From the NCBI GenBank assembly GCA_025963725.1, contig JAOQAE010000004.1, positions 1-64,000 of the forward strand: DNA of 64,000 nt, read 5' to 3'. The notes below the pieces were generated by a model. That model did not search any database, was not told where the DNA came from, and saw only the letters and a program-made list of their open reading frames with translations. Position 1 is the first letter of the stretch; the number at the start of each line of letters is the position of its first letter. This document shows positions 18,485 through 26,593 of this stretch, in pieces. This stretch comes from Bacteroidota bacterium (GTDB taxonomy: Bacteria > Bacteroidota > Bacteroidia > 2-12-FULL-35-15). Made by a program: the position numbers and the translations under genes.

Positions 18485-19417
18485 TTGAAAGTTTACACTG
18501 ATATTATTGATTTTAAAAATGTAAAGAACCCTGTGGTCACAACCGGCACATTCGACGGTGTGCACCTGGGCCATCAGAAGATCATTTCCCGCCTGAAAGA
18601 GGCTGCGCGCGAGGAAGATGGGGAAACCGTGCTGCTTACATTTTACCCGCATCCGCGCATGGTGCTGTTTCCCGACGATAACGACCTTAAGCTCATCAAC
18701 ACCCAGCAGGAGAAAATAGAGCTGCTGGAGCAATACGGAATCGACCACCTGATCATTTACCCGTTCACCAAAGAGTTCTCGCGCCTTACCTCGGTGGAGT
18801 TCGTGAGGAACATCCTTGTGAACAGCATTAAAACCAGGCGCCTCGTGATCGGCTACAATCACCATTTCGGGCGCAACAGGGAAGGTTCCTTCGAGCACCT
18901 GAAGGAATACGGCCCGCTGTATGGCTTTGAAGTGGAGGAGATTCCCGCCAAGGATATTGATTCAATTGAGGTCAGCTCCACCAAGATCCGCAATGCTTTA
19001 CTCAGCGGCGACGTAAAAACCGCTGCCAGCTACCTCGGCCACGAATTCAGCCTTACCGGCAGGGTGGTGGATGGCAAGAAAATAGGAAGGACCATCGGCT
19101 ATCCCACCGCCAATATTTTTGTGGAGGATAAATTCAAGATCATCCCTGCAGATGGCGTGTATGCCGTGAAAGTGCGGCATGATAATCGCTTGTACGGCGG
19201 TATGCTCAACATTGGCAACAACCCCACGGTAAACGGAAAGCACAAAACCATTGAAGTGAACATCTTTGATTTTAACCGCGACATTTACGAAGAGGATGCA
19301 ACCATTTATTTTATTGAACGTCTAAGGGATGAAGTGAAGTTCAATGGGCTGGAAGAGCTCACTGCACAGCTGGCGCTTGATAAGATAAACAGCTTAACGA
19401 TCCTGGCAGATAATTAA
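18485..19417 (+). CDS. ribF: Bifunctional riboflavin kinase / FAD synthetase (TTG start)
   Basis: This 310-aa enzyme makes FMN and then FAD. The N-terminal adenylyltransferase domain shows VVTTGTFDGVHLGHQ and TFYPHPR, with GYNHHFGR near 121; the C-terminal flavokinase domain has GKKIGRTIGYPTANI, DGVYAVKV and NIGNNPTV. Translation appears to start at TTG (18485), because MKVYTDI aligns with the family N-terminus and the next in-frame ATG lies inside the conserved domain. It is divergently transcribed from the LTA-synthase-like gene. Confidence 0.93.
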   Translation: MKVYTDIIDFKNVKNPVVTTGTFDGVHLGHQKIISRLKEAAREEDGETVLLTFYPHPRMVLFPDDNDLKLINTQQEKIELLEQYGIDHLIIYPFTKEFSRLTSVEFVRNILVNSIKTRRLVIGYNHHFGRNREGSFEHLKEYGPLYGFEVEEIPAKDIDSIEVSSTKIRNALLSGDVKTAASYLGHEFSLTGRVVDGKKIGRTIGYPTANIFVEDKFKIIPADGVYAVKVRHDNRLYGGMLNIGNNPTVNGKHKTIEVNIFDFNRDIYEEDATIYFIERLRDEVKFNGLEELTAQLALDKINSLTILADN

Positions 19418-19452
19418 ACGCTTCCCTCTGAAACTTCCTTAAACTGTTCCCC

Positions 19453-20088
19453 GTGTTTAAAAAAATAATTTATAATAAAGCATTCAGATCTTTTAGCATA
19501 TTCCTGCTGTTATCGGCAGGCCTGTGCTCAACCGCAATTGCCCAAACGCCGCTCCTCGATTCCCTCACGCTCGATACGCTTACTGCTTATACCAGCCTTT
19601 CCGAGGCTATGAAAAATCCCGATAAGGTGATCAAGCTCGAGCTGCGGAAAAAGCATTACAAGGAGTTTCCGAAAGAGATCTTCCAATTCAAAAACCTTCA
19701 GTACCTCGATCTCAGCAAGAACAGCCTTACTGAAATTCCCGCAGAGATCGGCGAATTAAAAAGCCTGCAGATCCTTATCCTTTCCAAAAATGATATTGAA
19801 ACGCTCCCGAAAGAGATCGGCGAACTGAAAATGCTGCAATACCTGAATGTCAACCAGAATGAGATCAGCAGCCTTCCACCGCAGATCGGCTCGCTTGTGA
19901 ATTTAAAGAACATGGACCTCTGGAGCAACAATGTAGACAAATTCCCATCCGAAATAAAGAACTTAAAAAAGCTCCTCGTGCTCGACCTCCGCGTGATCCT
20001 CATCCCGGATGCAGAGCAGGAGCGCGTGCAGTCGCTGCTGCCTTCAACTAAGATCTATTTCTCGCCGTATTGCAAGTGTCAGCAGTAG
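19453..20088 (+). CDS. Secreted leucine-rich-repeat protein
   Basis: This 211-aa protein has a signal peptide (MFKKIIYNK...STAIAQ), a spacer, and five or so ~23-aa leucine-rich repeats of the 'LQYLDLSKNSLTEIPAEIGELKS' type from residue ~65 to 190. The ending contains a Cys-x-Cys (PYCKCQQ). The start codon is GTG at 19453; no in-frame ATG precedes the hydrophobic segment. LRRs usually mediate protein binding; no partner can be named. It follows ribF by 35 bp on the same strand and precedes a perfect palindromic repeat. Confidence 0.82.
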   Translation: MFKKIIYNKAFRSFSIFLLLSAGLCSTAIAQTPLLDSLTLDTLTAYTSLSEAMKNPDKVIKLELRKKHYKEFPKEIFQFKNLQYLDLSKNSLTEIPAEIGELKSLQILILSKNDIETLPKEIGELKMLQYLNVNQNEISSLPPQIGSLVNLKNMDLWSNNVDKFPSEIKNLKKLLVLDLRVILIPDAEQERVQSLLPSTKIYFSPYCKCQQ

Positions 20089-20105
20089 TCGCTCGTCATT
20101 TCTGA

Positions 20106-20138
20106 ACCCCTGTCAGGGTTTCAAACCCTGACAGGGGT
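20106..20138. terminator. 33-bp perfect palindromic repeat (16-bp arms, 1-nt loop), probable terminator
   Basis: The arms acccctgtcagggttt and aaaccctgacaggggt are exact inverse complements around one C. It lies 18 bp after the LRR gene stop and 25 bp before the GSCFA ATG. It would form a very stable hairpin in RNA but lacks a long T-run. The 'CCCTGTCAGGGTTT' palindrome is a familiar dispersed intergenic repeat in Bacteroidota. Confidence 0.65.
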
Positions 20139-20163
20139 ATTCACACAATTCTTATCTTTGGCC

Positions 20164-21141
20164 ATGCACTTCCACCTCCAGTTCCCCATTCCATCATTCC
20201 CCCAGCAATTAAGCTACAGCGATAAGCTCTTTTTCACCGGCTCCTGCTTTGCAGAAAATATCGGTGAAAAGATGAAGGAGGAGAAGCTTCGCGTGCTCAT
20301 CAATCCCCATGGTGTGCTGTACAATCCTTCGGCAATTGAAAAAGCCATAAGGCGATACATCGGCAATGAGTCTTTAAAAGAAGATGAATTATTCTTTGCA
20401 AATGAATGCTGGAACTCATGGGAGCATCACAGCCGGTTCTCTGATCCTTCAAAAGAAGCATGTTTACAGCAGATCAACACATCCGTAAAAAGCGCGCACG
20501 AACAGCTCAGGGATGCCGGATGGCTGTTCATCACCTTCGGTTCGGCATTCTCTTATAAACACAAGGGATCCGGCATCCCGGTAGGGAATTGTCACAAGGT
20601 GCCGCAGAAAGAATTTACAAAATCTTTGCTGAGCGCAGAGGAGGTCATCAGTGCATACACGGCCTTATTTGCTGAGCTGAAAAAGCTCAACCCGAATCTA
20701 AAGATCGTGTTAACCGTAAGTCCCGTGCGTTATGTACGCGATGGAGTGGTGGAGAATAATTTAAGCAAATCCATTCTTCTTCAGTCGGTGCACAGGCTCG
20801 TGGAAATGCATGAGCATGTTTTTTATTTTCCCGCTTACGAGCTGGTGATCGACGATCTCAGAGATTACCGCTTTTACAAGGAAGATCTCGTGCATCCGAA
20901 TGAGCAGGCCATCGATTATGTATTTGGGAAGCTGAAAGAAGTATTGTTTGATAGCAGCGCGAAAGACTTAAATAAAAGCATCCGCGAAATCCTTGATGCC
21001 GCAAAGCATCGCCCCTTCAATGAAAATTCCGAAGCGCATAAAAAGTTCAAAAGAACATTTGAGGAGCGGAGCCTGCAGCTGCAAAAAAAATATCCATTCC
21101 TCGACCTCGGTGCAGGGCTGGATTATTTAAAATCATCTTAA
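20164..21141 (+). CDS. GSCFA-domain protein
   Basis: This 325-aa protein carries the motif the family is named for (FTGSCFAENIGEKM near residue 22), then INPHGVLYNP, FITFGSAFSY, VLTVSPVRYVRDG and a C-terminal DLVHPNEQAIDYVF. The arrangement resembles SGNH/GDSL hydrolases: Ser in GSCFA and a late D-x-x-H. The family is common in Bacteroidota and probably acts on acyl or acetyl esters; the substrate is unknown. The ATG at 20164 is preferred to a TTG six bases earlier. Confidence 0.88.
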   Translation: MHFHLQFPIPSFPQQLSYSDKLFFTGSCFAENIGEKMKEEKLRVLINPHGVLYNPSAIEKAIRRYIGNESLKEDELFFANECWNSWEHHSRFSDPSKEACLQQINTSVKSAHEQLRDAGWLFITFGSAFSYKHKGSGIPVGNCHKVPQKEFTKSLLSAEEVISAYTALFAELKKLNPNLKIVLTVSPVRYVRDGVVENNLSKSILLQSVHRLVEMHEHVFYFPAYELVIDDLRDYRFYKEDLVHPNEQAIDYVFGKLKEVLFDSSAKDLNKSIREILDAAKHRPFNENSEAHKKFKRTFEERSLQLQKKYPFLDLGAGLDYLKSS

Positions 21142-21219
21142 GCTCCCATTTCAGCTTGTACAAGCTGTAAAGTGCAATAGCCGGGTAGCTTTACCGTATG
21201 CCTGAAGAAGGGATGAACA

Positions 21220-23673
21220 TCAGAATTTTAATGTAAGTCCTGCAAGGTAGTTGGTGCCTGCCTGCGGGAAGTAAAAATTTTCAACCGTATGCTTTCCTCC
21301 CGCAATGTAGCCCCAGGTATAGCCGTTCGATTCGTATTGCTCGCCAAACAGGTTGTTGACAGCGAGCGTGAAGCCGATCTCCGGGATGAATTTGGTTTTA
21401 ACGCTGTAGTTGATCCGCAGGTCATTTACAAAAAATGCATCCAGCCTGCGCTCTTCATTCGATGTGTTATCAAGATATTGTTTGCCTACATATTTGCTGA
21501 TAAAGCTGAACTTTAAATTCTTTACCGGCTCAAAGGTGATCGTGCTTCCCGCAATCACGGAAGGTGAAAACGCGATGTCGCTTTCCTTGTAAATGATCAC
21601 GCTCTGCGCAGTGCTGTCGTAATTGTCGATGAACTCTTTAAAATTTTTGATCTTGTTTTTGCTCAGTGTGATGTTTGCGTTCCAGCTTAATGATTTCAGG
21701 ATCTTCAGGCCGAACTCCGCTTCAATTCCTTCACGGTAGCTTCTCGCCACGTTGGTCCTGTTGTACGCGCCCACATCGTTGATCTCCCCCGTGAGCACCA
21801 GCTGGTTCCTGTAATCCATGTAATAAGCATTGAGCGCCCACATCGCCTTTTTGCCTGAATGCCTGTAGCCGATCTCCAGGTCGTTCAGCGTTTCATGCTT
21901 CGGCCGGCTGCTGGGTGTCGACTGTGTATAATCATCCCTTCCCGGCTCCTTGTTGCCAACGCTGTACGATGCATAAACACTGGTGTTTGCGCTAAGCTCA
22001 TAATTGATCCCCGCTTTCGGGTTCAGAAAGGAGAGCGCTGCCGACTGTTCGATGTTCCGCAGGCTGTCGTCAAATCCTAAGAAGGAATAGTTCACCATGC
22101 GGTATTGCAGGTCTGCAAAAACATTCAGCTTTTTTGTTACGGCGTAATTCGCTTTCAGGAAAATATTGAAATCGCTTTTGTTCGCAGTGTCGTTGTAGTA
22201 ATGCTGGTGAATGTCGCTGTTCACCGCATATTGCGCCCAGATGATCTCGCCGTAATGTAGCCCGGTATAATTGTTCCAGGCGCCGCCCAGCACAGCCGAT
22301 AATTTTTTCAGGCTGTTGTACTGCAATGAAAAAGTAGTTCCGTAAAAATCGTTATCAAGCCAGCGCCTGCGCACAAGGTTGCCGCCGCTGATCGTGTCGC
22401 TGCCGATGAACACATCCGGCAGGCCGTAGTCCGAGAACGATTGCCCTTTCTTGAATTCTTCGTAATAGCCTTTTCCTTTGGTGTAGTGCAGGGCAACGTT
22501 GCTGTTCCAGTTGCGGTTGAACTCATGCGAAAAATGCAGCTGATAATAGCTCTGCACATAATGGTCCACTTGGTTGCTGTAGCTGTACGGATTATAGGTC
22601 CTGCTGCCCGAATTCAACAGGTTGCTTGCTTCTTCTGCATCCAGGTAATTGTTCATGATATAATCATTCATGCCTGGCTCGTCACCTTTCAGCCTCGACT
22701 GCGGAATGCCGTACCAGGCCTGGTACGTTTCCTCGTATCCGGTAAAGGTGATGAACTTGATAATGTTCTTTTTGCCGTAATACCCTGCCGATAAGTAATA
22801 GGAGCGGAGGTCGGATTTCGCGCGGTCAATGAAGCCCTCGGAGCTTATTTTAGACAAGCGCGCATCCACCGCAAATTTGTCGGCGATCAGCCCGCTGCCC
22901 ACATTTACGGTATTCTTCATCGTGTTGAGCGATCCGTAGCTGCTGTTCCATTCGGCATATCCCTCCGGATTTAATTTCGTGGTCTGGATGTTCAGGCTTC
23001 CGCCGAAAGCGCCTGCTCCGTTGGTGGATGTTCCCACTCCGCGCTGCAGCTGGATGTTGTCGATGCTCGAAGCAATGTCCGGAAGGTCGACCCAGTATGT
23101 TCCCTGCGATTCGGCATCATTCACAGGAATGCCGTTGATCGTCACGTTTACGCGCGTTGCATCTATCCCGCGGATGCGGATGCCGGTATAGCCCACTCCT
23201 GCGCCTGCATCGGAAGTGGTTACCACGGAAGGCTGCTGGTTCAGCAGGTAGGGGAGGTCCTGCCCGAGGTTCTGCTCTGCAATTTGTTCTTTACTGATAG
23301 TTGTATAGGTCATTGCCGATTTCTGGTCGGCGCGCGTCGACGATACGATCACTTCATCCATCATCACTGCGCTTTCTTCCAGCTCAACATTCATTGTTTT
23401 GTTTTCATTCAGCAGGATGCTGTCGCTGAATGTTCCGTAGCCGATGAATGAAACGTGCAGCACATACGCGCCCGGCTTTAAGTTTTTTACTTCAAAGCTT
23501 CCGTCGCTTTTGCTTTGCGTGGCAATGAACGTATGGTCAATGCTCACCGTTGCGCCGGGAATGCTTTCCCCGCTCTTTTTTGAAAGTACTTTTCCTGAAA
23601 TGTTGAGCTGCGCGAAAGCCATAGTGGAAGCCGCAAGCAGGCTGCCCGTGAAAATTGTTTTTAAGTAATGCAT
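21220..23673 (-). CDS. TonB-dependent outer-membrane receptor under TPP riboswitch control (probable thiamine receptor)
   Basis: This 817-aa receptor has a signal peptide (MHYLKTIFTG...MAFAQ), a carboxypeptidase-like regulatory domain (residues ~25-105: SGKVLSKKSGESIPGATVSI), a plug domain (VIVSSTRADQKS and IRIRGIDATRVNVTINGIPVND) and a C-terminal beta-barrel ending in AGLTLKF. A TPP riboswitch precedes the gene, so I infer uptake of thiamine or a thiamine phosphate or precursor across the outer membrane. A PnuC-type transporter gene lies upstream on the same strand. The ligand prediction rests on the riboswitch and context, not on the receptor sequence. Confidence 0.88.
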   Translation of the reverse strand: MHYLKTIFTGSLLAASTMAFAQLNISGKVLSKKSGESIPGATVSIDHTFIATQSKSDGSFEVKNLKPGAYVLHVSFIGYGTFSDSILLNENKTMNVELEESAVMMDEVIVSSTRADQKSAMTYTTISKEQIAEQNLGQDLPYLLNQQPSVVTTSDAGAGVGYTGIRIRGIDATRVNVTINGIPVNDAESQGTYWVDLPDIASSIDNIQLQRGVGTSTNGAGAFGGSLNIQTTKLNPEGYAEWNSSYGSLNTMKNTVNVGSGLIADKFAVDARLSKISSEGFIDRAKSDLRSYYLSAGYYGKKNIIKFITFTGYEETYQAWYGIPQSRLKGDEPGMNDYIMNNYLDAEEASNLLNSGSRTYNPYSYSNQVDHYVQSYYQLHFSHEFNRNWNSNVALHYTKGKGYYEEFKKGQSFSDYGLPDVFIGSDTISGGNLVRRRWLDNDFYGTTFSLQYNSLKKLSAVLGGAWNNYTGLHYGEIIWAQYAVNSDIHQHYYNDTANKSDFNIFLKANYAVTKKLNVFADLQYRMVNYSFLGFDDSLRNIEQSAALSFLNPKAGINYELSANTSVYASYSVGNKEPGRDDYTQSTPSSRPKHETLNDLEIGYRHSGKKAMWALNAYYMDYRNQLVLTGEINDVGAYNRTNVARSYREGIEAEFGLKILKSLSWNANITLSKNKIKNFKEFIDNYDSTAQSVIIYKESDIAFSPSVIAGSTITFEPVKNLKFSFISKYVGKQYLDNTSNEERRLDAFFVNDLRINYSVKTKFIPEIGFTLAVNNLFGEQYESNGYTWGYIAGGKHTVENFYFPQAGTNYLAGLTLKF

Positions 23674-23732
23674 GATTTGTTTTTTTTGTTAAACATATAG
23701 CAGCAAAGGAGCAAGCAGCTACTACTATTTTA

Positions 23733-23925
23733 ACAATACCTATTCCCTACGCAGGCATGATCCTGATCAGGTGCATGTATGTCCGTTCTTTGGAAACGGA
23801 ATACATTGGGTATAATCTCAGCCCTTTCCAATTTTTGAATTGTAGATTTTTTGAGTTGGAGAATTAATTCTAAAATTCAACAGCTCTAAAATTCAAAAAT
23901 TGAAACGGACACCCCTTTTTTGATG
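23733..23925 (-). promoter_or_regulatory. TPP (THI-element) riboswitch with an enlarged P3 and an extra hairpin
   Basis: Read on the minus strand, GGGGTGTCC (5' P2) is followed by a long P3 stem, GGGCTGAGATTATACCC (P2/P3 core) and, after an insertion, ACCTGATCAGGATCATGCC and TGCGTAGGGA (P4/P5). These are the signature blocks of the thiamine pyrophosphate aptamer. P3 is extended by a perfect 13-bp inverted repeat (23829-23841 with 23890-23902), and an extra hairpin of ~35 nt sits between TACCC and ACCTGATC. The aptamer ends 60 nt before the TonB-receptor start and begins about 9 nt after the kinase stop. It should repress the receptor when thiamine pyrophosphate is plentiful. Confidence 0.9.
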
Positions 23926-23933
23926 TCGCAAAA

Positions 23934-24485
23934 CTATAGATTATTTTTTTGTTTCAGCAGAAAATTTTCAACAGCTTCCAGGGAATGCCTGAAACGCAGG
24001 TCACCGCTGCCTTTTATGATGGCATATTCAGCGCCGATACTTTTTAATTCACGCTCGTACCAGTCGTAAAAAAAAGGGCGGCGGTGCGGATTCTCGCGCA
24101 GCGGATCTTCCTCCCATTCAAGGTCGGGGTAGGTAAGGAGGTACAGGTCGTATTTGTAAGGGAGTATATTTTCGCTGATCCATGGCGGACAGGTTTGAAA
24201 TACATCTTCACACCACACCTTCGCAATGATCAGCTCTGTATCTGCAAAAAGCAATTTGTTCGCCTTTTGCAGCAGCTCATTTTCAGTTTGCAATTGCTGC
24301 TTCGCGATGGCGAGAATGTCATCCAGCGTATAATCACGGTCGGCCTGTTCGAGATAGGCGCGCGAATGCTCCTTCACCCAAACTGTGTTGTAGTGATTCG
24401 CCAGGGCTTCCGAAAGCGTGCTTTTAGCGGTGCTTTCGGGGCCTATGAGTGCAACGCGGATGATGTGTTCAGCTTTTTGCGCCAT
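23934..24485 (-). CDS. NadR-type ATPase/kinase domain protein (ribosylnicotinamide- or thiamine-kinase-like)
   Basis: This 183-aa P-loop protein has Walker A GPESTAKST near residue 16, a VKEHSRAYLE motif, FADTELIIAKVW, and a DLYLLTYPDLEWEEDPLRENPHRR segment like the 'PW-DG-R' region of NadR kinase domains (AAA_28). It lacks the NadR adenylyltransferase domain. Its ATG (24485) lies 43 bp inside the end of the PnuC-like gene, implying translational coupling: the transporter brings in a nucleoside-like vitamin and the kinase traps it by phosphorylation. Nicotinamide riboside is the family default, but the flanking TPP riboswitch and ThiE-like gene argue for thiamine. A longer in-frame start at 24944 was rejected as overlap with pnuC. 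Confidence 0.8.
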   Translation of the reverse strand: MAQKAEHIIRVALIGPESTAKSTLSEALANHYNTVWVKEHSRAYLEQADRDYTLDDILAIAKQQLQTENELLQKANKLLFADTELIIAKVWCEDVFQTCPPWISENILPYKYDLYLLTYPDLEWEEDPLRENPHRRPFFYDWYERELKSIGAEYAIIKGSGDLRFRHSLEAVENFLLKQKNNL

Positions 24486-25066
24486 GCAATGTATCCTGCC
24501 GCAGCAAGGATGGTATAAATGATATAAAGTAATGCGATCAGGTAAAATCCACGGTAGGCATACAGGAAAACAGCCAGTGCATCTATTATGATCCAGTACA
24601 GCCAGTTCTCGATTATTTTTTTTGCGGTCATCCACGTTGCCACAATGCTGAAAGCCGTGATAAATGCATCCAGGTAAGGCATTGCCTGCGTAGAGAACTT
24701 GTGGGCGGTGTACCCGAACGGGATCCAGATCAGCAGGCCGAGGGCGGTCAGCAGGAGGTTTTTTTTCAGCGAAAGCGAAACAACCGGTAGCTCCTCTTTT
24801 GAGGCCGAGCCGTAAAGCCATTGATACCAGCCGTAAACACCGATCACTACATAAAAGATATTGAGCCCGCTTTCGAGAAAAAGCTGTCCGGAGTAGCACA
24901 GGTAAACCGACAAAGCGCTCGAGATGATGCCCAGCAGCCAGCACCAGCTGCTTTCAATTGCAGCGAGCAGCACATAGCCAAGCGCGCTGATGAAGATCAG
25001 CCATTCGGTGATGCTGGTGGCTTTCACTGCCGAAAGAAGGGACGCGGAAATGTCGGATGGCTGCAT
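24443..25066 (-). CDS. PnuC-family vitamin transporter (PnuC or PnuT)
   Basis: This 207-aa inner-membrane protein has about seven hydrophobic helices and PnuC hallmarks: a CWLLGIISSALSVYLCYSG helix, LNIFYVVIGVYGWYQWLYG, and an ENWLYWIIIDALAVFLYAYR segment. The family provides facilitated diffusion of nicotinamide riboside (PnuC), riboflavin (PnuX) or thiamine (PnuT), followed by phosphorylation inside the cell. The overlap with a kinase gene fits that logic. The neighbouring TPP-regulated receptor makes thiamine the likely cargo. It lies 12 bp after the ThiE-like gene. Confidence 0.87.
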   Translation of the reverse strand: MQPSDISASLLSAVKATSITEWLIFISALGYVLLAAIESSWCWLLGIISSALSVYLCYSGQLFLESGLNIFYVVIGVYGWYQWLYGSASKEELPVVSLSLKKNLLLTALGLLIWIPFGYTAHKFSTQAMPYLDAFITAFSIVATWMTAKKIIENWLYWIIIDALAVFLYAYRGFYLIALLYIIYTILAAAGYIAWRKKLNTSSALHS

Positions 25067-25078
25067 TCTCCGGGATGT

Positions 25079-25714
25079 TTATTCGATCGGGATCTTTAGC
25101 TCCTGGAATCTTTCAACCACTTTGTTGAATTCATCCACGGGGTCTTTTTTCTTCCAGAGCGTGCTGTAAAAGGCCATGCCTGCAAAGCCAATGCGTTCTG
25201 CATGCTCAACCGAAACAATGTCCACGCCGCCTCTCGCCACAATTTTCAGGGAGCTTTTTTGCAATGCCGATTTGAGGCTGTGCTCCGTAAATCCGCCCTG
25301 GAACTTGCTGTTGAAGTTATCGAAGATCGGGCTTAAAAAAACATAGTCGTAATTGTAATCCTGTTTAGTGGCAAGCACCTGCCCGATCGTGCTGTAGGAG
25401 GTGGTCAGGATAATGCCCGGGTTCCTTAGCCTGATCAGCTTCAGCGAAAGCCAGGTACGCCACTTTTTCTTCTTGTGCGACTTGGTCAGGTGAATGCCTT
25501 TTAGCTTGAATTTCCGTGCCAGCTTATGGTGCGAATGGATCACGATGCGGTTGTGAAAATGACTGGGAATTGCAGCAATGAGCTCCTTCATTTTTCGTGT
25601 GGAAAGCTTGTGCTTGCGGATATGGAATGTTTCAAGGCCCGCTTCAAAAAGCTGCGTTACGATCTCCACCTCGTTGTCAACCTGTCCCGAATTCGATATT
25701 ACGATCAGTTTCAT
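25079..25714 (-). CDS. ThiE/TenI-like thiamine-phosphate-synthase-family protein, catalytic residues diverged
   Basis: This 211-aa TIM-barrel-like protein resembles thiamine phosphate synthase: FHIRKHKLS in place of QLREK, GIHLTKSHKK for the GvHLGqeD strand, TSYSTIGQVL, DYVFLSPIFDN and KIVARGGV. The Asn-Asp that binds Mg-diphosphate in ThiE is replaced here (VIHSHHKLA where ThiE has INDR), so the canonical condensation is doubtful. TenI-like (thiazole tautomerase) or another thiazole-related role is possible. It is the second gene of a tight row GGGPS - ThiE-like - PnuC - kinase with gaps of 9 and 12 bp and then an overlap. Confidence 0.75.
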   Translation of the reverse strand: MKLIVISNSGQVDNEVEIVTQLFEAGLETFHIRKHKLSTRKMKELIAAIPSHFHNRIVIHSHHKLARKFKLKGIHLTKSHKKKKWRTWLSLKLIRLRNPGIILTTSYSTIGQVLATKQDYNYDYVFLSPIFDNFNSKFQGGFTEHSLKSALQKSSLKIVARGGVDIVSVEHAERIGFAGMAFYSTLWKKKDPVDEFNKVVERFQELKIPIE

Positions 25715-25723
25715 GAAATCCGT

Positions 25724-26455
25724 TTAAAATGAGTGAATGGCCTTTGCGATCTTTTTCAAAAGTGAGCTGTCCTTTTCCAGCGCATTGCCCACAACAATAA
25801 TGTCGGCCCCCGCCTTGCAGGCCTTCAGCGCTTTTTCCGGGGTGTTGATCCCGCCGCCAATGATCAGCGGAACCCCGATCGCGGAGCTTACTTTCTTTAT
25901 CATTTGCGCCGGAACGCAGTTCTTTGCGCCGCTGCCCGCATCCATGTAGATGGTCTTCAGTCCCAGCATTTCGCCGGCCATAGCCGTGCATACGGCAATG
26001 TCATCCTTGTCGGAAGGGATTGCTGCAGTGCCGCTCATATACAGCGCCGCGGTCTGTTTTCCGCTTTCGATCAGCATGTAGCCCGTAGGTATGATCTCGA
26101 GCTTGCTCGACTTCAGCATGGGTGCTGCTATCACGTGCTTCCCGATCAGCATTTCCGGGTTGCGTCCCGAGATCAGCGAAAGCAAAAGGATCCCGTCTGC
26201 CTTGCTGCTGATCTGGAGGTTGTTTCCCGGGAAAATAAGCAGCGGGATCTTCGATCTTTTTTTGATCGTTTCAACACATTTTTCAAAGTTCCCGTTGGTC
26301 AGGATGCTTCCTCCGATCATGAGCAGGTCCACCTTCGATTCTTCCGCCCGTTTTAACAATTCCTCAGGGCTGAATTTATCAGGATCGATCAGCACCGCGA
26401 ACTGCTTTTTGCGGCCTGATTTTGCTTTTAAAATGGAAGAATACAAGTTGTGCAT
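25724..26455 (-). CDS. Geranylgeranylglyceryl/heptaprenylglyceryl phosphate synthase-like protein
   Basis: This 243-aa TIM-barrel protein has FAVLIDPDKFSPEEL near residue 20, MIGGSILTNG, IPLLIFPGN, the YMDAGSGAK loop and PLIIGGGINTPEKAL, followed by GADIIVVGNALEKD. These match the PcrB/GGGPS family, which joins glycerol-1-phosphate to a prenyl diphosphate. Such genes are widespread in Bacteroidota although their lipids are poorly known. It is first in a minus-strand row with thiamine-related genes. The link may be only co-transcription. Confidence 0.88.
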   Translation of the reverse strand: MHNLYSSILKAKSGRKKQFAVLIDPDKFSPEELLKRAEESKVDLLMIGGSILTNGNFEKCVETIKKRSKIPLLIFPGNNLQISSKADGILLLSLISGRNPEMLIGKHVIAAPMLKSSKLEIIPTGYMLIESGKQTAALYMSGTAAIPSDKDDIAVCTAMAGEMLGLKTIYMDAGSGAKNCVPAQMIKKVSSAIGVPLIIGGGINTPEKALKACKAGADIIVVGNALEKDSSLLKKIAKAIHSF

Positions 26456-26593
26456 GCAGGCAGATATCTATCGCAATAATAGTTAATTCATTTGAGCTGT
26501 AAAGCAATTTTATCAAACAGAAATATTTATGCTTTAAAAATTTTCTAAATCCGATTTATTTTAGATATTTACAAAAAATTTAAGCAAAAAAGT

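Noticed and set aside
20153-20160. TATCTTTG promoter box for the GSCFA gene
   Set aside because: It would place the start of transcription at or past the ATG at 20164 and has no TTTG at the -33 distance, so it is probably coincidental or at most a leaderless promoter.
24486-24944. N-terminal extension of the kinase gene by about 153 codons
   Set aside because: It overlaps nearly the whole PnuC-like gene in another frame and has low-complexity Arg/Cys-rich sequence; the kinase motifs start just after the ATG at 24485.
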